Source: Paralithodes platypus (lineage: Eukaryota; Arthropoda; Malacostraca; Decapoda; Lithodidae). From it: 64,000 nucleotides of DNA. Made by a program: the position numbers and the translations under genes. Numbering within the stretch: the first letter of the stretch is position 1; each line of letters starts with the position of its first letter. The notes under the pieces are model-generated. The model was not told the DNA's origin. It saw only the letters and a list, made by a program, of their open reading frames with translations, and made no database searches. Location: positions 29,591,363-29,655,362 of the forward strand of contig CM064512.1 in NCBI GenBank assembly GCA_032716605.1, in the 5' to 3' direction. This document shows positions 22,656-34,140 of the stretch, piece by piece.

Positions 22656-23584
22656 TCACATAGGATCATTTTCCGCCACTCCACCCCTCCAGTCCGCTTT
22701 GTTTCCAGCTTGCATGAACTAAATGGCACGAAATGTTTGTCTACGGAATATTATTGTAACCTCATCAGATTGTACTAGTTCGAATTAAAATACTACCCCG
22801 CTATGGAGATTCCTAGGTCCAGTGTAAGATATACCTTCAAATAACTAGTAATCCATACTTCCTTAAATTCTTTTTCCGTGTATGTTCAAGTACTTCCTCC
22901 ATGTTTTCTGATTAATAAAATTTCTAGTTAATCTTGTGAATAATTCGGTCCAGCACGTTATACGGTGAATATCATCAGTTTGACATTAAATGCAAAAAAC
23001 GTCACCGGTACAGAAGGGGTAAATATATATCAATTGTTATCCCTTGAATAGCGGAAGAAACTCTTTTGTTGATACATGTAAGTATTGGCGAAGTGTGGAA
23101 GAATATCTCTATATCTCTCTCTCTCTCTCTCTCTCTCATATATTATAACTAAAGTAGCACACTTTAAAAATTCACCTACTTGACGAGACAGAGTATGGGG
23201 CGAGGGAACAAGAAAGTGGTCCGGACCCTAAACATTCGAACTTTAAATGTTGTTTCTGTTCGGGCTCCGTCTTGAGTCGGCCACCCCCAGCTATGGGATA
23301 TAAGTGCCTGAATATATATATATGCATACATACATACATACAGTACATAACATATATATACACCAGTTTTCATAATTTTTCATATATTAATAAACTTTAC
23401 ATTTCATACGAACGATTCGTCCGTGATGTCAATGCCCTCCCATGATTAACTAACACGAATAATAATCCATGTATACGCTGGATACATTAGATAACACACA
23501 AACAAATGACAAATTAAATATATATATTGTTTATATTTGACGTATTAAAAAGCTCACTTATTCAATAAGAAATTCGAATATTAT
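22656..23584. other. No gene; CT and TA tracts
   Basis: A (TC)n tract lies at about 23112-23140. 22975-23025 has a family T3 tail (CGTCACCGGTACAGAAGGGG). The 63-65 codon ORFs at 23172-23373 are not credible. Confidence 0.4.
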
Positions 23585-23908
23585 AATTTATATTGAGATT
23601 AAAGACATTGATTATGGGGTGTTATTTATATTGAGATTAAAGACATTGATTATGGGGTTGTTTATTTATATTGAGACTAAAGACATTGATTATGGGGTTG
23701 TTTATTTATATTGAGACTAAAGACATTGATTATGGGGTTGTTTATTTATATTGAGATTAAAGACATTGATTATGGGGTTGTTTATTTATATTGAGATTAA
23801 AGACATTGATTATGGGGTTGTTTATTTATATTGAGACTAAAGACATTGATTATGGGGTTGTTTATTTATATTGAGATTAAAGACATTGATTATGGGGTTG
23901 TTTATTTT
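23585..23908 (+). repeat. 40-bp minisatellite, 8 copies
   Basis: The phrase AGACATTGATTATGGGG starts at 23603, 23641, 23681, 23721, 23761, 23801, 23841 and 23881: period 40 after a first 38-bp unit. Units differ by a GAGATT/GAGACT alternation. There are no spacers, so it is not CRISPR-like. Confidence 0.95.
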
Positions 23909-23971
23909 TAGATTATATGTTGATCCCCAGTAAATATAAGCCTTTTACACACATGAACCGGGTAACCTTAA

Positions 23972-24342
23972 GGGGGGTGACCTGCTTTTTGTTATTTCTG
24001 TCCTTCTCTCTCTTTCTCTGGCTTGTATCCATTTGGCCCCATTCAGCCTACTGTTTTAGGACGTTTATCCCCATCTAGGTGTCGATTTCTTCCTGGCGAG
24101 CGATAGCGAGCCAGCATTATATGAAGAAATCCGGCTTCGCCGGACATTTCTCTATCGAAAAATGTACAAATTTAGCCTGCTGTCAAACAAAAATAAAAAA
24201 TATGCTGGCTCGCTACCGATCACCAGTAAAATATTGACACCTAGATGGGGATAAACGTCTTAAAACAGTAGGCTGAATGGGACCAAATGGACACAAGCCA
24301 GAGAAAGATAGAAAAGGACAGAACAAAAACAGGTGACCCCCC
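23972..24342. mobile_element. TTAA MITE, family T1, best copy
   Basis: Flanked by TTAA at 23968-23971 and 24343-24346. Termini GGGGGGTGACCTG and CAGGTGACCCCCC are exact inverted repeats. The arms contain TTGTATCCATTTGGCCCCAT and its mirror, and GATAGCGAGCCAGCATT on the left. 371 bp, non-coding. Transposition by a TTAA-cutting (piggyBac-type) transposase is inferred from the duplication. Confidence 0.9.
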
Positions 24343-24346
24343 TTAA

Positions 24347-24756
24347 CCCTCCAGCCCCGGGGGCTATAGCTTACGACTGTGCTCCGGTACCGGGTTGTTT
24401 GACGATCTTTGGCCTATGTTAACTACTCTGTAAGTCAATGAATATGTCATGTAATGTTGTGAATAAAAAAGAATAATGTTCCACAAACCTTCCTCTGTCG
24501 AATGGCATTGAGTAGAGGTCTCTAGCCCCTCTGGTTGCATAATGGTGAGCGCGGGAAGACGAGTGCTTTTCGGCGGCAAATTCTTCCCGCGTTCGGACGC
24601 GTCGCCCCGGCCATGGCTACGACGCACCTAGCCGCTCGCCGCGCCAAAGTATTTATCTCCCTTAGACGATTTTAGTGTTTGATATTGAGAATGTGATGTT
24701 TATTTGATATTTTCTAGTTATTTTGAGGCCAATTATATAAAATATGTTTATTAGGG
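24347..24756. other. Short GC-rich segment; no gene assigned
   Basis: 24347-24655 has CCTCCAGCCCCGGGGGC and a TCTTCCCGCGTTCGGACGCG segment, GC-rich against AT-rich surroundings. An 87-codon minus ORF (24364-24627) has no known domain. Confidence 0.4.
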
Positions 24757-25620
24757 TATCACTGTCACTGATATTGCTAATTTTCACTCGATACCGTACA
24801 TTTTATTAGTAATTGAGGTAGGTTATTGTTGTATTAGGCACTGATTATTCGTTATCACAGGTGTTTATTATACTTTGGCCATCAAATATTAGGTCTTGTG
24901 TCACTTTCACTTTGACAAATATGCTTTAGAGAGTGTCACTGTCACTGATAATGCTCATTTTCACTCGATACCGTACATTTTATTAGTAATTGAGGTAGGT
25001 TATTGTTGTATTAGGCACTGATTATTCGTTATCACAGGTGTTTATTATACTTTGGCCATCAAATATTAGGTCTTGTGTCACTTTCACTTTGACAAATATG
25101 CTTTAGAGAGTGTCACTGTCACTGATAATGCTCATTTTCACTCGATACCGTACATTTTATTAGTAATTGAGGTAGGTTATTGTTGTATTAGGCACTGATT
25201 ATTCGTTATCACAGGTGTTTATTATACTTTGGCCATCAAATATTAGGTCTTGTGTCACTTTCACTTTGACAAATATGCTTTAGAGAGTGTCACTGTCACT
25301 GATAATGCTCATTTTCACTCGATACCGTACATTTTATTAGTAATTGAGGTAGGTTATTGTTGTATTAGGCACTGATTATTCGTTATCACAGGTGTTTATT
25401 ATACTTTGGCCATCAAATATTAGGTCTTGTGTCACTTTCACTTTGACAAATATGCTTTAGAGAGTGTCACTGTCACTGATAATGCTCATTTTCACTCGAT
25501 ACCGTACATTTTATTAGTAATTGAGGTAGGTTATTGTTGTATTAGGCACTGATTATTCGTTATCACAGGTGTTTATTATACTTTGGCCATCAAATATTAG
25601 GTCTTGTGTCACTTTCACTT
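24757..25620 (+). repeat. 177-bp tandem repeat, about 4.9 copies
   Basis: CGATACCGTACATTTTATT begins at 24789, 24966, 25143, 25320 and 25497, exactly 177 bp apart. The first unit has several differences at its start; the others look nearly identical. The array ends at CACTTTCACTT, 270 bp from the piggyBac stop codon. The unit length would suit a satellite monomer. Confidence 0.95.
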
Positions 25621-25889
25621 AGTTATATGATTTGTAAACGTTTTATATACAATTTATTGTGTCTTTTTTCACTGATTTATATATTTCTATAGGTTCTAAT
25701 CATATGAATGTCACTTGGTATATACATATGTGTCACTTTCACATATTATTATGGTGTAATTGTATTTGTATCAATGTCCTCATAATACATGACTTTTGTA
25801 TTACAATACATTGGTTTTCTTCCACTTTTTGCCTATATATAATTATAGTGTACATATTGTCATTTTATTTGGCAATTTCAGTATGATTA

Positions 25890-27986
25890 TTAGAACTCCA
25901 GCTTGGAGTGGTAATCAAAGAAGCAATCTACAGCACAGAGTGCCACCTTGCACTCCACACACTCCAGGGTTGACTTTTTACCTGACCTCGGCTTCACCCT
26001 GCTGTTGTAGCAGACATGGCACCGCTTCTGCTGTGTTCTTCCGGATTCATTCTGAGGCAGGGAACCAAGCCTGTGCCTAATCAAGTATTGAGCAGACTGC
26101 AAGCGGTCAATAACGGCGGGCCCAGGATGTGCCACTGCCCTCTGTGGCATAGCATACTTCTCCAGGAGCTCCGTCAACACCTGCTTTTGGAACCTCCGCA
26201 GGCTATTGAACTTCATGGGTGTGTTCACATTCCGAAGCTTGTATATGTTGTAGGCATTCAGAACTGACATGTCCACCATATGCAGAAAGAACTTTTTGTA
26301 CCATCTGCACGAGGTACGCAGGCAGTCAATGAAGCCTATCTGCATGTCGGACTTGTCCACCAGCCTCATGTTGATGTTGTAGTCCAGGACAGCATCGGGC
26401 TTGGTCACCCTGGCCTGGGTGCGGCGATCCACCTTGCCAGTCTCCACCATTTCCCCCTTGTGGATGGTGGTCAGGAGGTTGACCTTCCGCTGGTCGTGCC
26501 AGTGGATAGCCAGAATGGGCCCCGACTTCTTCTTGAACACATCACCTTTTTTGGTCTTTGGAGGGAAAGGTGGCATGCCCTTCCTTTTCCCTCGTACTGT
26601 GCCTACAGTCCCCGTCTTGCGCTCATGCAGGTACTGTGAGAGAGTGGGGGACGTGTAATAATTGTCCGTGTAGAGGACGTGATTCTTATGAAAGTAGCGG
26701 TCCATCATGGCTTGCACCACTGCTCCGCCAAAGCCAATGAGGGGGTCCACAAGCAAGTCCCCTTCCTTCCCGCTGTAGACCAGGAAGTCCAGGACATAGC
26801 CAGTTTGGCAGTCGCACAGCACAAAGAATTTTATGCCAAAGCGATGTCTTTTTGAGGGGATGTGCTGCCGGAAGCTGAGTTTTCCCCGGAACAGCACAAG
26901 AGACTCGTCAATGACGACCTTGCGGAAGGGCTTGAAGTAGGAGGTGAAGCGTTCTCGCATCATCTCATACAACGTCCTAATCTTCCACAGCTTGTCTGGG
27001 AGGTGGACGTCAAGGTTGGTGACAAGATGGAGCGCTGCGAGGATATCAAGGTACCGGTTGCGAGACATATATTTCCCGAAGGCAGGGGTGGATATCAGAT
27101 CATTGGTGATCCAATAGTCAGGCAACCTATGCTTCTTGACATGAGGCATTAGCATGGTGAGTGCCAGGAACACCATGAACTCTTTATGAGTCACTGGGGT
27201 CCACTGCCTCATGTGGCCCTTGGTCACCTTTCCCAAAAAGTGGACCTGGAATTGGTGCTGCTTATTTGTCTCTTTGACAACATAGCCTACCACCTCCTCA
27301 TCAAAGAAGGCCTCAAACAGTTCGTGTGGTGGAGCATTGGGGCCTGCAGGAAAATTGGGGGTAACGCCTGAACCCTCCAGTACCTCATCAAAAGCTGGCA
27401 CATCAGGGTTGTATGCATCCTCATCAACTACGTCTTGCCACTGAAAAACGTAGAATGGGTCTTGTCTACGCTGACGAGGAGCTCCAGCTGGTGGCCCAGC
27501 ACGCCCACGGCCAACTCGGGAGGCGCGCGCCCTAGGGCGGCGAGGGCGGCGGCCAGGGCGGTGGGCAGCACGACGGGCAGCACGACGCCGGGCCAAGCGG
27601 ATGGGTCGAGGGTCGTCGATGTCCATATAGTCATCGTCAGAGTGGTCATCTTGCCCTGACGGTGGACCTATGTAATCATGGCCAGAGTCTTGAGAGAGGT
27701 GCCCTTCATCATCAGTGGCCCCCACATAATCTGGCAGGGAACCAGTGATGCGTGGGCGGCGTGCGGGTGGGCGAGGTGGGGAAGGAGTGGCAGGTGAGGC
27801 TGTGTCCCCCCGAGGTCCCGGGCTCCTTGGCCTGCGACGAGTGACAGAAAGCAATGTTTCACTGTCACTAGGGCCAGGTATTGGTGATACGAGCTCAAAG
27901 ACTTCTTCAGGAAGACATGTTGAAGGCGGGAGAGGTGGGGAGGACCGTGGGGAAAGTTGCGGGGACGTATGGCTGGGGCCGGACAA
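25890..27986 (-). CDS. piggyBac-type transposase (DDE_Tnp_1_7 family), copy 1
   Basis: 698 codons as an open frame. The apparent first codon is TTG and the frame stays open to the palindrome centre, so the true start is unknown. Residues 1-170 are low-complexity: Ser/Pro-rich, an acidic stretch (about 90-125), then Arg-rich (127-165). The catalytic core follows: VVIDES (D360), YTDNYYTS (D441) and LVDKSD (D544, D547) correspond to the piggyBac DDD/D set. Residues 656-693 form a Cys-rich zinc finger (C656, C659, C676, C679, C684, C688, H693), the usual C-terminal DNA-binding end. Expected role: cut-and-paste transposition at TTAA. The region is strikingly GC-rich against its AT-rich surroundings, suggesting a recent arrival. 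No stop or frameshift is seen. Confidence 0.9.
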   Translation of the reverse strand: MSGPSHTSPQLSPRSSPPLPPSTCLPEEVFELVSPIPGPSDSETLLSVTRRRPRSPGPRGDTASPATPSPPRPPARRPRITGSLPDYVGATDDEGHLSQDSGHDYIGPPSGQDDHSDDDYMDIDDPRPIRLARRRAARRAAHRPGRRPRRPRARASRVGRGRAGPPAGAPRQRRQDPFYVFQWQDVVDEDAYNPDVPAFDEVLEGSGVTPNFPAGPNAPPHELFEAFFDEEVVGYVVKETNKQHQFQVHFLGKVTKGHMRQWTPVTHKEFMVFLALTMLMPHVKKHRLPDYWITNDLISTPAFGKYMSRNRYLDILAALHLVTNLDVHLPDKLWKIRTLYEMMRERFTSYFKPFRKVVIDESLVLFRGKLSFRQHIPSKRHRFGIKFFVLCDCQTGYVLDFLVYSGKEGDLLVDPLIGFGGAVVQAMMDRYFHKNHVLYTDNYYTSPTLSQYLHERKTGTVGTVRGKRKGMPPFPPKTKKGDVFKKKSGPILAIHWHDQRKVNLLTTIHKGEMVETGKVDRRTQARVTKPDAVLDYNINMRLVDKSDMQIGFIDCLRTSCRWYKKFFLHMVDMSVLNAYNIYKLRNVNTPMKFNSLRRFQKQVLTELLEKYAMPQRAVAHPGPAVIDRLQSAQYLIRHRLGSLPQNESGRTQQKRCHVCYNSRVKPRSGKKSTLECVECKVALCAVDCFFDYHSKLEF

Positions 27987-30075
27987 AAACTCTCTTACTT
28001 TTCTTAATTTTCTTGGTATATTTCCTACCTTTCCCCTTTTCGGCAGCAGACAGGAGACATACTGCTGCCGAAAAGGGGAAAGGTAGGAAATATACCAAGA
28101 AAATTAAGAAAAGTAAGAGAGTTTTTGTCCGGCCCCAGCCATACGTCCCCGCAACTTTCCCCACGGTCCTCCCCACCTCTCCCGCCTTCAACATGTCTTC
28201 CTGAAGAAGTCTTTGAGCTCGTATCACCAATACCTGGCCCTAGTGACAGTGAAACATTGCTTTCTGTCACTCGTCGCAGGCCAAGGAGCCCGGGACCTCG
28301 GGGGGACACAGCCTCACCTGCCACTCCTTCCCCACCTCGCCCACCCGCACGCCGCCCACGCATCACTGGTTCCCCTCCAGATTATGTGGGGGCCACTGAT
28401 GATGAAGGGCACCTCTCTCAAGACTCTGGCCATGATTACATAGGTCCACCGTCAGGGCAAGATGACCACTCTGACGATGACTATATGGACATCGACGACC
28501 CTCGACCCATCCGCTTGGCCCGGCGTCGTGCTGCCCGTCGTGCTGCCCACCGCCCTGGCCGCCGCCCTCGCCGCCCTAGGGCGCGCGCCTCCCGAGTTGG
28601 CCGTGGGCGTGCTGGGCCACCAGCTGGAGCTCCTCGTCAGCGTAGACAAGACCCATTCTACGTTTTTCAGTGGCAAGACGTAGTTGATGAGGATGCATAC
28701 AACCCTGATGTGCCAGCTTTTGATGAGGTACTGGAGGGTTCAGGCGTTACCCCCAATTTTCCTGCAGGCCCCAATGCTCCACCACACGAACTGTTTGAGG
28801 CCTTCTTTGATGAGGAGGTGGTAGGCTATGTTGTCAAAGAGGCAAATAAGCAGCACCAATTCCAGGTCCACTTTTTGGGAAAGGTGACCAAGGGCCACAT
28901 GAGGCAGTGGACCCCAGTGACTCATAAAGAGTTCATGGTGTTCCTGGCACTCACCATGCTAATGCCTCATGTCAAGAAGCATAGGTTGCCTGACTATTGG
29001 ATCACCAATGATCTGATATCCACCCCTGCCTTCGGGAAATATATGTCTCGCAACCGGTACCTTGATATCCTCGCAGCGCTCCATCTTGTCACCAACCTTG
29101 ACGTCCACCTCCCAGACAAGCTGTGGAAGATTAGGACGTTGTATGAGATGATGCGAGAACGCTTCACCTCCTACTTCAAGCCCTTCCGCAAGGTCGTCAT
29201 TGACGAGTCTCTTGTGCTGTTCCGGGGAAAACTCAGCTTCCGGCAGCACATCCCCTCAAAAAGACATCGCTTTGGCATAAAATTCTTTGTGCTGTGCGAC
29301 TGCCAAACTGGCTATGTCCTGGACTTCCTGGTCTACAGCGGGAAGGAAGGGGACTTGCTTGTGGACCCCCTCATTGGCTTTGGCGGAGCAGTGGTGCAAG
29401 CCATGATGGACCGCTACTTTCATAAGAATCACGTCCTCTACACGGACAATTATTACACGTCCCCCACTCTCTCACAGTACCTGCATGAGCGCAAGACGGG
29501 GACTGTAGGCACAGTACGAGGGAAAAGGAAGGGCATGCCACCTTTCCCTCCAAAGACCAAAAAAGGTGATGTGTTCAAGAAGAAGTCGGGGCCCATTCTG
29601 GCTATCCACTGGCACGACCAGCGGAAGGTCAACCTCCTGACCACCATCCACAAGGGGGAAATGGTGGAGACTGGCAAGGTGGATCGCCGCACCCAGGCCA
29701 GGGTGACCAAGCCCGATGCTGTCCTGGACTACAACATCAACATGAGGCTGGTGGACAAGTCCGACATGCAGATAGGCTTCATTGACTGCCTGCGTACCTC
29801 GTGCAGATGGTACAAAAAGTTCTTTCTGCATATGGTGGACATGTCAGTTCTGAATGCCTACAACATATACAAGCTTCGGAATGTGAACACACCCATGAAG
29901 TTCAATAGCCTGCGGAGGTTCCAAAAGCAGGTGTTGACGGAGCTCCTGGAGAAGTATGCTATGCCACAGAGGGCAGTGGCACATCCTGGGCCCGCCGTTA
30001 TTGACCGCTTGCAGTCTGCTCAATACTTGATTAGGCACAGGCTTGGTTCCCTGCCTCAGAATGAATCCGGAAGAA
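26036..30075. repeat. 2 x 2014-bp palindrome with 12-nt loop
   Basis: Arms 26036-28049 and 28062-30075 are reverse complements (position x pairs with 56111-x); the loop ACAGGAGACATA is 28050-28061. The arms have the same length, with at least three substitutions (28375-28376 and 28842 against their partners). The right arm ends at the first N of the gap, so its true extent is unknown. Confidence 0.95.
28125..30075 (+). CDS. piggyBac-type transposase, copy 2, truncated by gap
   Basis: Right palindrome arm: residues 1-650 match copy 1 with two visible amino-acid differences (Leu84 to Pro and Thr240 to Ala). All catalytic aspartates are present. The C-terminal zinc finger would fall inside the N gap. 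The sequence after the gap encodes something else (a non-LTR RT fragment on the other strand), so the copy cannot be completed here. It may be a genuine inverted copy or a fold-back assembly product. Confidence 0.85.
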
Positions 30076-30175
30076 NNNNNNNNNNNNNNNNNNNNNNNNN
30101 NNNNNNNNNNNNNNNNNNNNNNNNNNNNNNNNNNNNNNNNNNNNNNNNNNNNNNNNNNNNNNNNNNNNNNNNNNN
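30076..30175. other. Assembly gap, 100 N
   Basis: A run of exactly 100 N, a conventional placeholder of unknown true size. ORFs running through it (28125-30203 and 29844-30371) are chimeric. Confidence 1.
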
Positions 30176-30371
30176 AATTGCTGTGAAAATATCTGTAGAA
30201 TAATGCAAGGGATGCAACGTTTCTTCGTATGGATAATGTAGGAAGGTCCTGTGTGATTGCAGGGTTATTGATTAATCTAATAGCTTTATTTTGAATTTTG
30301 TCCAACTGCCTCAATGCAACCACTCCACTTCCACCCCACAGAGGTGAACAGTAATCCATCTGAGAACGCAC
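30176..30371 (-). pseudogene. Non-LTR retrotransposon RT fragment
   Basis: The minus strand reads RSQMDYCSPLWGG, then LDKIQNKAIRLI, then SIRRNVASLALFYRYFHSN and runs into the gap. This is the late RT/thumb segment of Jockey/CR1-like elements (MDYCSPLW..LDKIQ.KAIRLI). Truncated at the 5' side by unrelated sequence and at the 3' side by the gap. It is the segment that would precede the 20926-21216 fragment. Confidence 0.75.
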
Positions 30372-33300
30372 ATGACTTTTATTCCTGGGGCTTGGCAGGC
30401 TTCTTTAGCAGCTTGCGTCCCTTGGGCATGGTGGTGGTGGTGGTGGTGGTGGTGGTGGGTGGGTGATGTCTGGTGTGTGGTCCGTGCGGGGGTGCTGGAG
30501 ATATTGGTGGTGGCAGCTCGGTCGGCAGTCTTTTGTAGGCTGGGCCTGTAGCGCTGCCACACCGTACGATTGGCCAGACTGTTGGTCGCGGTTGACGTAC
30601 GCGTGACCAGCTAATCGAATGCTTGTCGGGATAACGAACGTGTACATGACGTGTCTGACCTGTGGCTGACGTCCTGTTAGCCTCTTGCAGCATATCCAGA
30701 CAGTATTGTGCTGACGCGATACACGTGTGAGCATGAACATTTGGTCGCATTTATCTGTTCGCTGGCGTGTGAGTCAACCTGATGTCGGCTGCTTGACGTG
30801 TAGTGGACGTGATTCCAAACATCTTGTGGACGTATGGCATACTGGGTTGTCTGTTTTTAGTCGGGCGTTTGTCATGTCATGGTCGTGTTGAGCTTACTAT
30901 AGTCTTGTTCGAACATTTTGCCCGATTATTTCCCGATTATTGTACGTCAAAAACGATTGCTGCACGTCCGAAAACCGATCGACATACGTCAGCAGCACGT
31001 CCAAAATTTAACGGTTTTTTCCCCCGACCATCAATAACAGTCGGCTGAAAAATAGTGCATACACTAATTATTGGCCGACTTCACGGACCTGTCGGCGGGC
31101 ACCCCGTCCAGTTCCAGATCAACTCGAGTAGAGCCGATTGATTTACACGATGTTACTCGATCATGGACGATTTATCAAAAATTCAAATATTTTGAAAAGA
31201 TCGGCTCTTGTCGGGTCTTTACGTACTGTATGGGACGCCCGCTCAAGTACTCTCCCAATGCACCTAAAAGGCTGTCATTCCGCCGATCTCAGACCACAGC
31301 ACAAGGGTCAGGTTTGACATAAAAGTTGCCCCTCGCTCGAACACGTAGGGTACCACAGTTCGAAGGGTAAAGGTATTGTCGTCCCACAACACACTCCATC
31401 TAAACTAAAGAGCGAGTATGGTCATCATCTCATGACAGTCATGGTGCCCCCAAAGGAGGGGGCAGAGAGGGGAAGAAGGGAAAAACAACAAACAAAGTAT
31501 GAGAAATGAAAGTGCGCACCACAATTAGTTGGGGGCGGCAGAAAGGGTGGGCAGGCAGGCCCACACTCCTCTCCTGCCACCTCCGTCAGCAAAAACATGT
31601 TCAAAATTGAGATTAACGAAGTAGGCAGAGCAGTGAGGGGGGGGGGGGGGGAAATGTTTAAGTATGTGTTCTTTATCTTCTTTGGGGTACTGGCATTTAG
31701 GCATTTGGGATGGGGATCAGTTTTTTTTGTGTCTATAGTAGTTTAGGCCGGAGTGGTGACCCGAGCGCAATCTGGATAGTGCTGCAATGGAGTTTCTTGT
31801 TAGGACAGTCTAATCTTGGTTTACCCCTGCAAGGGGAAGTGCAGCCAAATGAAAATACTGTACTTATTATATACTACAAAGAAAAACAAATGTTGTATCA
31901 TAATCTTATAGGGAGATAGGCCGTTTTTCAGGCTCCTTTTCTCACTTATGCTTAGCCCCATTAGTTTTCAGATTTTAAGATGTTTGCGCCATTAGTTTGT
32001 CAATTTTAAGACCTTTTGCCGACATTTTTCTACCGAAAAATGTACAAATTAATCTAGAAAGGGGATCTAATGGATGCTTTTTTAAGTTTGAAGGAGGTCT
32101 AGGGAGGAAACTACAGTAATAATAAATATATGAAATAATCAACCAAAAAATAAACCCTTCCCCCTTAACACATGTAAGCCTCATTTTTTGGGGGAGCAAT
32201 GGAAAAGTGGAGATGTGATTATGACAACATGAACATAACAAACCTTTAATAATTGAACTATAATCTATTTGAATATACAGTAATAACACACATAGAAGTT
32301 TACTGAAATACACCAGTAAAATTCTGTACCGGTAATCCTATTTGAGGTAATGATAATATATATGCAGTTTAATTTTATTGAATTAAAAAAGAAAAAGTAT
32401 CGTACATCATAAATTATTTCTATTGACTCTACATAGTACTGTACCTCAGTAAATACTATTGTACATATTGGTTCTGGTATACAACCACTATACTCTATTC
32501 TTTTCATCTGGCGGAAAGCTTAACCCATTAGCAACAGATTTCTTGATACTTAATGGAAAAATATTAAACTAATACTGTATTATTTTTGTGCATCATACTA
32601 ATGCAAATTTTTGTAATTAACAATATATTTCACCAAAAATTCTTTGTAATAGATGATAGACCATTTCCTGCCAGTTAAGAAAAAATGGACTACAGTTTAT
32701 AAATTATGATTCATGTCAATAAAACACACATTGTACTGTATTAGAATACCGTAATATTCACTACATAATTATGATAATGAATGAAATTCAAATTATTATT
32801 TTTTTTTTTACATTTTGGTATTATGATGACATATGAAGAATATTACACATATCTGAAATATAAGTAGTATAATTGTTATTAAAAATTCAAGTTGCATTAG
32901 TAAACATGATCAGTGAAGCATTTAAAGTAATTTTCAAGATATAATCAGGATTGGCCATGATACATACATCAATAACATTCTGTTGATAAGAACTGGAAAT
33001 AAAAGTTGATAGTGAGAGTATTATGCAAGGTGCCAGTAGGCATAAAGACAAGCAATGTGTTTCCCAGAGTGGTGGTAAAGTGAAAAGTGGCACAAGTGAT
33101 TCACAGCTGATACCCAAGATCCAGGTCAAGTAGTACTGTATAATTATACAGTACTCAGATTAAATCATCTGCAAACAGCCTTCATGAGAAATTGTGAAAT
33201 TTAAGAATAAAAACAGATCTGATACTGCTACATGGAAAAGCCAATAATAAGAGATAAACTGACTAATTGAATTGAATACTCTCAATTGAATTGAATTGAA

Positions 33301-33924
33301 TACTCGTGATTGAATTGAATAATGAAAGTCTAGCACCACCAAGCCCAAAGACAAAACCTTTGGAGCAAAATGCTATACGATAATGATTTTTTCACTTTCA
33401 CCTTCATAAAAGTATTCAAACAATTCCAAATTCTGCACCTCAGCACCACACATCTATTTATTTCACTCTCCATTTTCTCATACTTATCTAAAAAAAACTC
33501 TCAGATCATTTACAGAATCAACCTCCTCCTCACCACATTTCTCAGTACAATACTGTATAGTTTTAGGAATGCTCTCTTTTTCGCTCGCAAAAAACTTCAT
33601 ACATGTAGAGATTTGTTCTTTCAGTGGAAACATTTAATCTTTGGAAATTATATTCTTAGTAAAGTATAGCATCAAAGTTTCAGGTGACCCACTTTCCTCA
33701 CGTTTGAACCTCATAATTTAAGAGAAGTGCAATAGAAGCAGTAACAAGGTACTCATTACAGTATAGCTGGCAACTATATAATACATACATATACATACAA
33801 GTTTAAAGACCGTTTTGTCCACAGAGAATGTGGTTACAGTCTCACGTCCTAAATGGCAGCTTTCCAGGCGGCCCTGTCAAGGGCTGCCTCTGTTTGTCAA
33901 GCTTTATTATTTGTTCTCTCCAGT
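30372..33924. other. No convincing gene
   Basis: 30430-30467 is a (GGT)n tract. A minus-strand frame over it ends MPKGRKLLKKPAKPQE before TAA and AATAAAA, looking like a basic C-terminal tail, but no domain was recognised upstream. 30590-31080 is rich in ACGT words. 31640-31650 is a G-run. 31955-32060 holds a diverged family T1 piece (TTTTCTACCGAAAAATGTAC). 33240-33320 has repeated TTGAATTGAAT. ORFs of 60-112 codons here show no motifs. Confidence 0.4.
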
Positions 33925-34037
33925 AACCAACTTTTACTCCTAAACTCGATAAATGAAATTAACAAATGTGGCAGTCCGGGGATTCGAACCCAGGATGCTC
34001 ACACCGAAAATCAACACTTGCATTGCACCACGAAGAC
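33925..34037 (-). repeat. tRNA-derived SINE, family B, best copy
   Basis: Minus strand: GTCTTCGTGGTGCAATGC (A-box-like), then GAGCATCCTGGGTTCGAATC (B box), then GGACTGCCAC and a tail with AGTAAAAGTTGG. Related pieces lie at 4045-4125 and 22465-22560. Confidence 0.65.
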
Positions 34038-34140
34038 AGTTAAAGAATGCTGCACAGCCTACGATTTATTATGCAGTTTCGAATCCTGAATACCAATCTT
34101 AGAATGTACAAACATTCCAACTGTGCTATCGGAGGCATAT

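Noticed and set aside
23585..23908. Possible CRISPR-like array
   Set aside because: Head-to-tail units with no spacers, in a eukaryotic context. The same applies to the arrays at 24757, 47317, 49866 and 59661.
29844..30371. 175-codon ORF running through the N gap
   Set aside because: A chimera of a piggyBac shadow frame and an RT fragment joined by Ns.
30379..30750. Minus-strand ORF ending MPKGRKLLKKPAKPQE
   Set aside because: The basic tail is suggestive, but the rest is low complexity and CAC/GGT repeat; no domain could be named.
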